Shown: positions 1 through 6,068 of the stretch, in pieces
How the letters are laid out: every line of letters begins with the position of its first letter
How positions within the stretch are numbered: position 1 is the stretch's first letter
Source of the DNA: Acidobacteriaceae bacterium
GTDB lineage: Bacteria > Acidobacteriota > Terriglobia > Terriglobales > Acidobacteriaceae
Length of the DNA stretch: 6,155 nucleotides
Direction: 5' to 3'
NCBI GenBank assembly: GCA_030040175.1
Contig: JASHUF010000221.1
Coordinates: 1 to 6,155 of the forward strand
The notes under the pieces: generated by a model
The model's input: only the letters and a program-made list of their open reading frames with translations
The model's database searches: none
What the model was told of the DNA's origin: nothing
Position numbers and translations under genes: made by a program

Positions 1-503
1 GTGTCGTCCCAGATCTCCGGGCCGGTGGTCGCCAGATGGATCGCCGGATTAGCCGGGTTGTCGAACTGCTGCAGGATGTACCCGTTCGGCGTCTTCTCCA
101 GAATCTCGTTGGCCTTGGCGATGGCGCCCTTCATCCCGCCCGGCCCCGGCGTGAGCACGATCTCCGCGCCATAGGCCAGCAGCGTCACGCGCCGCTCCAG
201 GCTCATGGTCTCCGGCATGGTAAGAATGAGCCTGTAGCCTTTCACCGCGGCCACAAACGCCAGCGCAATGCCGGTGTTGCCGCTCGTGGGCTCGATGAGC
301 ACGTGCTTGCCCGGCGCAATCTTGCCCGCCTTCTCCGCGGCGTCGATCATAGCGAAGCCGATGCGGTCCTTCACGCTCGATGCGGGATTCCGGCTTTCGA
401 GCTTGGCCACCACGGTCGCAGGCAATCCCGCGGCCACACGGTTCAAACGCACCAGCGGAGTTCCGCCGATTAATTCAGTCACGTTCGCGGCAATGCGCGC
501 CAT
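1..503 (-). CDS. cysK: Cysteine synthase (O-acetylserine sulfhydrylase), N-terminal half
   Basis: This is a PLP-dependent enzyme that makes L-cysteine from O-acetylserine and sulfide in the cytoplasm. Translated from the ATG at 503-501, 167 residues lie in the window and the rest is cut off by the left edge; the family is usually about 300-320 aa. The N-terminus reads [13 protein letters not shown], typical of CysK. The Schiff-base lysine is K45 in SSVKDRIG. The phosphate/substrate loop PTSGNTG is at residues 72-78. GPGGMKGAI and the later NPANP...TTGPEIW stretch are also characteristic of O-acetylserine sulfhydrylases. Cystathionine beta-synthase shares much of this fold, but the short N-terminus without a heme domain favours CysK. 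A GAGGAG Shine-Dalgarno at 511-516 sits 7 nt before the ATG and supports this start. The gene is divergent from the kinase-like gene at 868. The leader holds a small hairpin and a 16-bp tandem repeat, described separately. No truncation or frameshift is visible in the part present. Confidence 0.95.
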   Translation of the reverse strand, partial: MARIAANVTELIGGTPLVRLNRVAAGLPATVVAKLESRNPASSVKDRIGFAMIDAAEKAGKIAPGKHVLIEPTSGNTGIALAFVAAVKGYRLILTMPETMSLERRVTLLAYGAEIVLTPGPGGMKGAIAKANEILEKTPNGYILQQFDNPANPAIHLATTGPEIWDD

Positions 504-518
504 AGGAGGTCTCCTCTT

Positions 519-535
519 CCGGGAAAAGCGCCCGG
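519..535 (-). promoter_or_regulatory. Small hairpin just upstream of the cysK ribosome binding site
   Basis: Read on the minus strand, CCGGG and CCCGG pair around a 7-nt loop (CGCTTTT), forming a GC-only 5-bp stem. It ends 2 nt before the GAGGAG Shine-Dalgarno of cysK. It could influence ribosome access or message stability, but a stem this short arises easily by chance in GC-rich DNA and there is no U-run for attenuation. Confidence 0.25.
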
Positions 536-542
536 AGTCTTT

Positions 543-574
543 CTTGGACTAGATTGGCCTTGGACTAGATTGGC
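543..574. repeat. Perfect 16-bp tandem duplication in the cysK leader/promoter
   Basis: The unit CTTGGACTAGATTGGC occurs twice head to tail with no mismatch (543-558 and 559-574). It begins 40 nt upstream of the cysK start. The local composition is less GC-rich than the surrounding DNA. It could be a duplicated regulator site, a slippage product, or part of the promoter. Neither strand of the unit gives a good sigma-70 box pair. Confidence 0.9.
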
Positions 575-867
575 GGTGACGGTGCAGCTCGTCAGACCGG
601 AGAAACCGCGCGCTCCAGGCGCGCCGCGGCATCGGAGCTTTTTTGCCCGGGCGGTGTCAGCGACATCGACGCATGGCAAAAGGGTAGATCGCCGGCGTGG
701 CTTATGGCAAGCGATCCGGGTACGCATCCGTTCGAGCCCCTGTCCCTGCGGGGGAAGGTTCTCCGCCGGTCCGCCTGCCTTCTGGCTTAGAATGGAGGCG
801 TTGCCGGCCTGCCCCACCTCGGTTGCCCTGAATTCTTTTCCCCCGATGCTCAAAAGGGACGGTAGCC

Positions 868-2289
868 ATGCAAACCACGGCGAATCTCGCTGACCGGGAA
901 GGGCGCGTCGTCGACTCGCGATTCAGCCTTTTCCGCTGGCTGGGAGGCACAGCGGAAGGCAGCGTCTATCTCACCGCAACCGTTGGAGCAGGCGCCGGCA
1001 AGGCCGCCATCAAGCTGGTTCCCGCCGGCAGCCCGGGCGCGGACGCCCGCGTGGCCGGCTGGACTGCGGCTGCCCGCATCGACCACCCCCACCTTCTGCG
1101 CGTGCTTCACACCGGGCGGTCGACGCTCGAAGGGGAACCCGGCGGCGAAGTGATCTACGCCGTCACCGAATTCGCCGACGAAGTTCTCGCCGATGTGCTC
1201 CTCGGCCGTCCTCTCACCCCGGACGAAACCAAAGAGATGCTCGGGCCTGTTCTCGACGCGCTCGCCTGCCTGCATAGCCACGGCTACGTGCATGGGCGTC
1301 TCAAGCCCTCGAATATTCTTGTCGTTGCTGACAATCTCAAGCTCTCCGCGGATTCGGCGCCGATCGCATCGGGAAAGGCCGCCACGCTCGCGCTCGTGCC
1401 CGGAGCCTACGACGCGCCCGAGCTCAGCCGAGGGGTCGTCTCGCCGGCCGCCGACGTCTGGTCGCTGGGAATGCTGGTGGTCGCCGCTCTTACCCAGCGC
1501 ACACCGGCCTGGGAGCGCGATTCGGGCTTCGAACCCGTCGTGCGGCCCGCGCTCGCAGAACCCTTTGAAGAAATCGTCCGCGGTTGCCTGCGCCTGGACG
1601 CGGCTTCGCGGCTCACTCTGGCTGAGATCAAGGACCGGCTCGAAGGAATTGCGCCGGTGGAGGGTGCACCGGCAGCTCTCGATCCTGACTTCACTCCAAC
1701 ATCCGCTCCCTCCAGCCGCTGGGCCCCGGCCTGGATCGCCGCAGCCGTCTTGCTCGGCATCGCCGTGACGGCCCTCATCCTGCACAGCGGCCAGTCCCCG
1801 TCACCCGCGCCGGTGGCGGGACCGGTATCGGTGCCGGCGGAGCCGCCAACGCCGGCGCCGTCACCTGCGCCCGTGACCGCTTCTTCCCGCGTTCGATCGG
1901 AAGCCGCATCGGCTCAGTCCGCGGTTGCCGAAAAGCCCTCGGCGGCGCGGCCGGCTCAACCGGCGGAGCCGCCGGCGGCCGGCCATGTGCCCGCCCCCGC
2001 CGGCGGCGCCATCGTCCGCCGCGTCATGCCCAGCGTCCTGCCCGACGCCCTTGCCACCGTCCGCGGCAAAGTGCTCATTAACGTGCGCGTGCAGGTGGAT
2101 GCCGGCGGCGCCGTTTCCGGTGCGGTCTCCGAATCCCCCAATGCCAGCCGTTATTTCAACCGGGTTGCGGTCGAGGCCGCTCAGGGATGGCAGTTTGCGC
2201 CGGGCGAGGGCGCGCCCGGTGTCTGGGAATTGCACTTCGTCTTTCGCCGCGGAGGAGCCACGGTGACTGCCGACCAGCGGAACCCCTAG
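868..2289 (+). CDS. Membrane pseudokinase with TonB-like C-terminal domain
   Basis: This 473-aa protein has four visible parts. Residues about 18-260 have the protein kinase fold: Gly-rich loop LGGTAEGSVY at 25-34, AAIK with Lys49, HPH at 73-75, APE at 183-185, DVWSLG at 196-201 and SRLT at 247-250. The catalytic positions are altered. HRD is replaced by H142-G143-R144 (followed by LKPSN), the DFG region reads KLSADS at 158-163, and the alpha-C Glu position appears to be Gly64 or Trp65. Phosphotransfer is therefore unlikely, and a scaffold or sensor role is inferred. Residues 286-305 form one transmembrane helix. Residues 308-379 are rich in Pro and Ala, like the periplasm-spanning part of TonB proteins. 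Residues 381-460 resemble a TonB C-terminal domain (RGKVLINVRVQVDAGGAV, then AVEAAQGWQFAPG and a final beta-strand). The expected topology is kinase fold in the cytoplasm and TonB domain in the periplasm. The ATG at 868 follows AAGGGA at 854-859. The gene converges on ppc. The specific partner is unknown. Confidence 0.85.
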   Translation: MQTTANLADREGRVVDSRFSLFRWLGGTAEGSVYLTATVGAGAGKAAIKLVPAGSPGADARVAGWTAAARIDHPHLLRVLHTGRSTLEGEPGGEVIYAVTEFADEVLADVLLGRPLTPDETKEMLGPVLDALACLHSHGYVHGRLKPSNILVVADNLKLSADSAPIASGKAATLALVPGAYDAPELSRGVVSPAADVWSLGMLVVAALTQRTPAWERDSGFEPVVRPALAEPFEEIVRGCLRLDAASRLTLAEIKDRLEGIAPVEGAPAALDPDFTPTSAPSSRWAPAWIAAAVLLGIAVTALILHSGQSPSPAPVAGPVSVPAEPPTPAPSPAPVTASSRVRSEAASAQSAVAEKPSAARPAQPAEPPAAGHVPAPAGGAIVRRVMPSVLPDALATVRGKVLINVRVQVDAGGAVSGAVSESPNASRYFNRVAVEAAQGWQFAPGEGAPGVWELHFVFRRGGATVTADQRNP

Positions 2290-2295
2290 ACGGGC

Positions 2296-2320
2296 CCGGG
2301 CAACTTCACCCGGTGTTTCT
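2296..2320 (+). terminator. Weak terminator-like stem after the kinase-like gene
   Basis: CCGGG at 2296-2300 pairs with CCCGG at 2309-2313 around an 8-nt loop and is followed by TGTTTCT. The stem starts 7 nt after the kinase-like stop codon and overlaps the ppc stop codon. The stem is only 5 bp and the T-tract is interrupted, so this is a marginal candidate. There is no comparable T-run on the ppc side. Confidence 0.2.
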
Positions 2321-5300
2321 CAAACCCGCCGAGATTCCGCTGATCGTGGCCGCAATGGCCCGGTTCACCTCGGGCGTATCCTCGCCCGCGCGCTTGCGGC
2401 GCAGCATATCCACCTGGATCAGGTGCATGGGATCGACGTAGGGATTGCGCAGCCTGATCGAGTGCGCCAGCATGCGGTTGCTCTCGAGCAGCTCCGTCTG
2501 CCGCGTGATGGCGAGCACGGCGCGCACCGTGCGGTGAAACTCGGCTTCGAACAGGTCGTACACGCGCTCGCGCAACGCCGCATCGCCGACCAGCGAAGAA
2601 TAGAGCCGCGCCGTGCCCAGGTCGGCCTTGCCCAGCGCCATTTCCACGTTGCGCAGCAGATCGATGAACAGGGGAAACTCGCGCGCCATGGTCTGCAACA
2701 GCGCGAGGCCGGCGCCGGAGCCCGCGCCGGACTCGGCCAGATAGCGCTCGATGGCATAGCCCACGCCAAACCATGCCGGCACCAGCAGCCGCGACTGCGT
2801 CCATCCGAAGACCCAGGGAATGGCGCGCAGGTCGGCCAGCCGGAGCGACGCATTGCGCCGCGCCGGCCGCGAACCGATCTTCGCATTCTCGAGCTCGCCC
2901 ACGGGCGTGGACTGCTCGAAGTAGGTCACCACCCCAGGATCGTCGAGAATGTGCTTGCGATAAAAACCGAAGGACAGATTCGAGAGCTCGTCGAGCGCCG
3001 CCTCCCACTCGCGTCTCAGCACGCCGGTAAAATGGCCCTCCGGGTCGCGCGCATTCGGCCGCGCCAGGGCATCGAGCGAGGCTGCGATCATCAGCTCCAG
3101 GTTGCGCTCGGCCAGCACCTCGTCGGCATACTTGAAGTTCAGCACCTCACCCTGCTCGGTGATGCGCAGTTGCCCGTCGAAGGAGTCGATCGGCTGCGCG
3201 AAGATGGCGCGGTGCGTGGGCCCTCCGCCGCGGCCCACGGTGCCGCCGCGGCCGTGAAACAGCCGCAGCCTGATCCCGGCCTCGCGCGCGGCCACGTGCA
3301 GATCGCGGTGGGCGCGAAAGATCTCCCAGGTCGAGGTCAGCATGCCGCCGTCTTTATTGGAATCGCTGTAGCCGAGCATCACTTCCTGCCAGTTGCCCCA
3401 GGAGGCCAGCAGCTTGCGGTAATCGGGCCGCGCCCACAGCTCCCGGCATACGTTGGGCGCGTTGCGCAGGTCCTCGATCGACTCGAAAAGCGGAACCGGC
3501 ATAAGACCGGGGTCCCCGGCGACAGGTCCTTGTCGCTGGGGTGGAAGACCGGGGTCCCCGGCGACAGGTCCTTGTCGCTGGGGTGGAAAACCGGGGTCCC
3601 CGGCGACAGGTCCTTGTCGCTGGGGTGGAAGACCGGGGTCCCCGGCGACAGGTCCTTGTCGCTGGGGTGGAAGCCCCGGATCGCATCCGGCCTCCGGCAG
3701 GCACCCCGCACCCTCCACCTTCACTCCGCCCAGCCGCGCCAGGCGGACCACGGCCAGAACATCCTCCACATTGGTGGCGCCGCTGATCACATATTGCCGA
3801 ATCGCTTCCGGCGAGCAGCCCGCCTTCATCTCGGCAATCGCGCGAAAGGTTTCGAGAGCGCTCGAGGTCTGCGTGGAGAGGCCTGCGGGCAGCGAGGCGG
3901 CTGCCGTATCCGAGATCGCCTCCTTGAGCGCAGCCTCATGCACGCGCGCGTGCTGGCGGATGTCGAGCGTATGCAGATGCAGCCCGAAGGTGCGCACCTC
4001 GAGAATCAGCGGATCGATGAGCGTGCGCGCGATGCGCAGCCCCTGGTTTGCGGCCAGCGAGGCGCGCAAGGTCTCCAGGTCGTCGAGGAACTCCGCCACC
4101 GACGCATAGGCGGGCAGCGCTGCGGCAAGCTTGTCCGGCAGCTCCGCGGCTCCATGCGCCATGGCCGGAAGCCCCTCGCGGCCGTGGCCGGTCTGCTCCA
4201 TCGTGCGTTGCACCCGCGCCTTCAGGCAGAGGACAAAGCGGCGGTAATACTCGAACTCGAACTGCGCGCCGAAGATCTGCGTCTCCGGCGAGCGCACCTG
4301 CGCCATGTACGCATGCAGCCGCTCAAGAAGCGCCTGGCTGACCGGCCGCTGCTGCGCGCTTGTAGTCAGCAGGTCGATGATCCGGTCCAGCTGCCGCCGG
4401 TAATAGCGCAGTAAATGCGTGCGTGCAAGCTGAATGGCCGCGCGCGTCACCTCGGGCGTAACAAAGGGATTGCCGTCCCGGTCGCCGCCGATCCAGGAGC
4501 CGAAGCGCAGCACCACCGGCAGCTCATGCACCTCGATCTCCAGCCCATAGGCAGCCTTGAGCGCCTCGGAGATTTCGCGATAGAGGCCGGGGAGGGTCTC
4601 GAAGATGGAGACCTCGTAATAGTCGAGGCCCATCTTGATCTCGTCATAGACCGTCGGCCGCTGCGAACGCACCTCGTCGGTTTGCCACAGGCTGGTGATC
4701 TCGGCCAGCACCAGCTGTTCCAGCCGCGCCAACTCCTGTACGGGGATGGGAATGCGGTCGAGCTTCTCCAGAAACTCGCCGATCCGGCGCCGCTTGAACA
4801 TCACCGTGCGCCGCGCGGCCTCAGTCGGGTGCGCCGTGAAAACCGGGATTACCAGCACGCGCCGCAGCCAATCGAGCGCCTCCTCCGCGCCGATGCCCAC
4901 GCGGCGCATCTCGGAGAGCGTGCCTTCGAGCGAACCCCTCTGCCTTCCCGCCTGGCCGCTCAACTGGAGCGCCACGCGCCGGCGCTTGCGATGGTTGGTC
5001 TCTGCCAGATTGATGAGCTCGAAATAAAAGGCGAACGCGCGCGAGAGCAGGAGGGCGCGCTCCACCGGCAGCGCATGGACCATCTCCAGCGCCGCCGCGG
5101 CGTGCCGCGCCGCCTCGTCTGCCTGTCCGCGCGCTTCCGCGTCGCGCCGCCGGATGGTGCCCTGCCGCAGCGCCTCCACCTGCGCAAACAGCTCATTGCC
5201 GGCCTGCTCGCGCAACACCACGCCCAGCAGCATGCCCAGCGAGCGCACATCGCGCCGGAGCGGCGCCTCCTTCAATTCGCCGGATTGCGCCTCCAGTTCG

Positions 5301-5344
5301 GCCAGCCTTTGCGACCAGCTCTCGGGATTCCACAAAAGTGCCAT
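2306..5344 (-). CDS. ppc: Phosphoenolpyruvate carboxylase with in-frame repeat insertion
   Basis: This cytoplasmic enzyme carboxylates PEP with bicarbonate to oxaloacetate, refilling the TCA cycle. The 1012-aa protein can be aligned by eye with E. coli PPC (883 aa). Catalytic His138 corresponds to H172 in TAHPTEAARR, R396 to R463 in LDIRQ, the Mn ligands E506 and D543 to E621 and D661, and K546 to K664. R581 and R587 correspond to R699 and R705 in HGRGGTVGRGG, R699 to R826 and R713 to R840. The aspartate-inhibition residues K773, R832 and N881 also appear retained (K906, R966, N1010), so feedback inhibition by aspartate is expected. The protein ends in the family-typical RNTG. Residues 559-614 are four 14-aa repeats absent from the E. 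coli enzyme; without them the length is 956 aa. The start at 5344 fits the conserved N-terminus (LWNPESWSQRLAELEA). The open frame continues upstream to 5821, but that part looks non-coding and overlaps the next gene. No Shine-Dalgarno precedes the ATG. All catalytic residues being present argues for an active enzyme despite the insertion. Confidence 0.97.
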   Translation of the reverse strand: MALLWNPESWSQRLAELEAQSGELKEAPLRRDVRSLGMLLGVVLREQAGNELFAQVEALRQGTIRRRDAEARGQADEAARHAAAALEMVHALPVERALLLSRAFAFYFELINLAETNHRKRRRVALQLSGQAGRQRGSLEGTLSEMRRVGIGAEEALDWLRRVLVIPVFTAHPTEAARRTVMFKRRRIGEFLEKLDRIPIPVQELARLEQLVLAEITSLWQTDEVRSQRPTVYDEIKMGLDYYEVSIFETLPGLYREISEALKAAYGLEIEVHELPVVLRFGSWIGGDRDGNPFVTPEVTRAAIQLARTHLLRYYRRQLDRIIDLLTTSAQQRPVSQALLERLHAYMAQVRSPETQIFGAQFEFEYYRRFVLCLKARVQRTMEQTGHGREGLPAMAHGAAELPDKLAAALPAYASVAEFLDDLETLRASLAANQGLRIARTLIDPLILEVRTFGLHLHTLDIRQHARVHEAALKEAISDTAAASLPAGLSTQTSSALETFRAIAEMKAGCSPEAIRQYVISGATNVEDVLAVVRLARLGGVKVEGAGCLPEAGCDPGLPPQRQGPVAGDPGLPPQRQGPVAGDPGFPPQRQGPVAGDPGLPPQRQGPVAGDPGLMPVPLFESIEDLRNAPNVCRELWARPDYRKLLASWGNWQEVMLGYSDSNKDGGMLTSTWEIFRAHRDLHVAAREAGIRLRLFHGRGGTVGRGGGPTHRAIFAQPIDSFDGQLRITEQGEVLNFKYADEVLAERNLELMIAASLDALARPNARDPEGHFTGVLRREWEAALDELSNLSFGFYRKHILDDPGVVTYFEQSTPVGELENAKIGSRPARRNASLRLADLRAIPWVFGWTQSRLLVPAWFGVGYAIERYLAESGAGSGAGLALLQTMAREFPLFIDLLRNVEMALGKADLGTARLYSSLVGDAALRERVYDLFEAEFHRTVRAVLAITRQTELLESNRMLAHSIRLRNPYVDPMHLIQVDMLRRKRAGEDTPEVNRAIAATISGISAGLRNTG
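3503..3673. repeat. Four tandem 42-bp repeats inside ppc
   Basis: Four head-to-tail copies lie at 3503-3544, 3545-3586, 3587-3628 and 3629-3670. Copies 1, 2 and 4 are identical; copy 3 has a single change, A instead of G at 3589. In the ppc frame each unit encodes PPQRQGPVAGDPGL (F for L in one copy). The array lies exactly between a host DPGL and MPVPLFE, adding 56 residues without disturbing the frame. Each unit holds a 28-nt inverted repeat (copy 1: 3514-3541; CCCC/GGGG outer arms, 2-nt TC loop) with 13 pairs on the plus strand, two of them G-T. An overlapping palindrome (copy 1: 3507-3519) could compete with it. No reading frame of the array, on either strand, contains a stop. The copies are not separated by spacers, so this is not a CRISPR array. 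Confidence 0.97.
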
Positions 5345-5353
5345 CGTGATTCG

Positions 5354-5383
5354 ATTATGCACGAGCCGTACCGACCGGGTTAA
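5354..5383 (-). promoter_or_regulatory. Candidate ppc promoter giving a nearly leaderless mRNA
   Basis: On the minus strand TTAACC (5383-5378) resembles a -35 box and CATAAT (5359-5354) matches 5 of 6 bases of TATAAT, with an 18-nt spacer. Transcription would then start within a few bases of the ppc ATG at 5344. This agrees with the lack of any Shine-Dalgarno before that ATG. It is inferred from base matches only. Confidence 0.4.
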
Positions 5384-5476
5384 TGCCGGCGATTCCGCCT
5401 GCACGTTCGTACCCTGCCTTGCGCAGCCATCCGCGGTGTAGCATGTTTGCAATCGGGGAAAGAGGGCCGCGGGATC

Positions 5477-5983
5477 ATGGGCGAGATTGCCGACTATTTC
5501 CGGAGGGAGCGGTATATCACCCGCCGCTTCTCCCTGCTCGTCTTCGCCGGTTTGGCTGTTTTTGTAGTCGTTACGCTGGCCAGCGCGCGCGGCTACCTTC
5601 CGCCCTCGGCGCTGATCTGGGCGGTTGCGTTCGTGGCCCTTGCCGTGGCCGTGGCGGTGGTCTTCATCCTGAGAAGCGCGAAGGAAAGATTTCCCATCTC
5701 TTCCGCTCCGGACGACCTCGTCCTCGACAAGGCGACGCGCAGAAAACTCCGCCGGCGCATCCTCTTGCTCCAGATCTTTGTGGTCTTCTACGGGATGGGG
5801 CTTCTGGCCGGCCTCTGGCATGCCCGCCAGGGTCCAAGATTGCCCCTCCTCATCGGCTCCATCGTGAATCTGCTCATGGAGCTTGTGCTCATCAAGTCCA
5901 TCCGCCGCTTGAAAAGGAAAATGGATCAGGCCATGAATGCGGATTTTTTCAATCGCGTCCAGTCCGCCACGCGATCCGAGTAA
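5477..5983 (+). CDS. Hypothetical four-helix inner membrane protein
   Basis: I do not recognise a family for this 168-aa protein. Four hydrophobic segments are visible at about residues 18-36, 44-65, 95-114 and 122-140. The basic N-terminus (RRERYITRR), the charged loop 66-94 ending in RRKLRRR, and the basic C-terminal tail (RRLKRKMD) all predict cytoplasmic placement by the positive-inside rule. That leaves only two short outside loops, so both termini should be inside. There is no signal peptide cleavage motif and no obvious catalytic or metal-binding motif. The ATG at 5477 is preferred because GAGGG at 5462-5466 lies 10 nt upstream; an in-frame TTG at 5447 would add ten residues but has weaker support. 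The gene is divergent from ppc with 132 bp between the two starts. TAGCAT at 5439-5444 is a possible -10 box without a clear -35. A small transport accessory or a structural membrane protein are both possible. Confidence 0.8.
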   Translation: MGEIADYFRRERYITRRFSLLVFAGLAVFVVVTLASARGYLPPSALIWAVAFVALAVAVAVVFILRSAKERFPISSAPDDLVLDKATRRKLRRRILLLQIFVVFYGMGLLAGLWHARQGPRLPLLIGSIVNLLMELVLIKSIRRLKRKMDQAMNADFFNRVQSATRSE

Positions 5984-5999
5984 CCGCGCCCCGCTTGCA

Positions 6000-6068
6000 T
6001 TATCCCGCCGCAGCCCGTTCCTCCAGCTGCGTCATCAGCTCTTCCCATTCGGCGGCGAGGGCGGCGAG
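6000..6068 (-). pseudogene. Possible C-terminal remnant of an ABC-F ATPase
   Basis: On the minus strand the last 22 codons before the TAA at 6002-6000 read LAALAAEWEELMTQLEERAA and end AG. This acidic, Leu/Glu-rich helix resembles the extreme C-terminus of ABC-F type ATPases (Uup-like). An in-frame TAA at 6071-6069 stands immediately upstream, so the stretch cannot be translated as part of a longer protein in this arrangement, and it has no start codon for more than a few residues. Such a short match may be coincidental in GC-rich DNA. Confidence 0.4.

Larger units (their letters stand above)
504..867. other. Divergent intergenic region, cysK / kinase-like gene
   Basis: These 364 bases separate two divergent genes, and I see no convincing coding sequence in them. 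On the cysK side there is a Shine-Dalgarno, a hairpin at 519-535 and a 16-bp tandem duplication at 543-574. In the middle, 608-624 can form a perfect GCGCGC stem with a 5-nt loop, and six T's stand at 639-644, too far from the stem for a normal terminator. Toward the kinase-like gene, TAGAAT at 788-793 resembles a -10 box (5 of 6 matches to TATAAT), but no -35 stands at a normal distance. AAGGGA at 854-859, 8 nt before the ATG at 868, is a plausible ribosome binding site. Both promoters should lie here, but neither can be fixed from sequence alone. Confidence 0.6.

Noticed and set aside
504..515. Palindrome AGGAGGTCTCCT next to the cysK start as an operator.
   Set aside because: It is explained by the Shine-Dalgarno overlapping its chance complement; the arms are only 5 bp with a 2-nt loop.
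544..571. TTGGAC...TAGATT as a plus-strand promoter.
   Set aside because: It is created by the 16-bp duplication itself, has weak matches in both boxes, and lies almost 300 bp from the nearest plus-strand start.
608..644. Intrinsic terminator (GC stem followed by six T's).
   Set aside because: The perfect stem at 608-624 ends 14 nt before the T-run, the alternative stem has a 17-nt loop, and no plus-strand gene lies upstream to be terminated.
846..893. ATG at 846 as the start of the kinase-like gene or of a leader peptide.
   Set aside because: It is out of frame with the kinase-like protein, lacks its own ribosome binding site, and the ATG at 868 has AAGGGA at proper spacing.
850..1785. A 311-codon minus-strand open frame opposite the kinase-like gene.
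   Set aside because: Shadow of a strong coding region on the other strand; no recognisable domain and no convincing start signal.
3503..3673. CRISPR array.
   Set aside because: The units are directly adjacent with no unique spacers, lie in frame within ppc, and no cas gene is near.
2423..4414. A 663-codon open frame on the plus strand antisense to ppc.
   Set aside because: It lies wholly opposite a clearly recognised ppc gene; its translation shows no family motif and its composition is that expected from the mirror of GC-rich codon use. The repeat array keeps it open because no frame of the unit has a stop.
5345..5821. Upstream extension of the ppc frame by 159 codons.
   Set aside because: The extension overlaps the four-helix membrane protein gene, has low-complexity charged sequence, and the conserved PPC N-terminus starts at the ATG at 5344.
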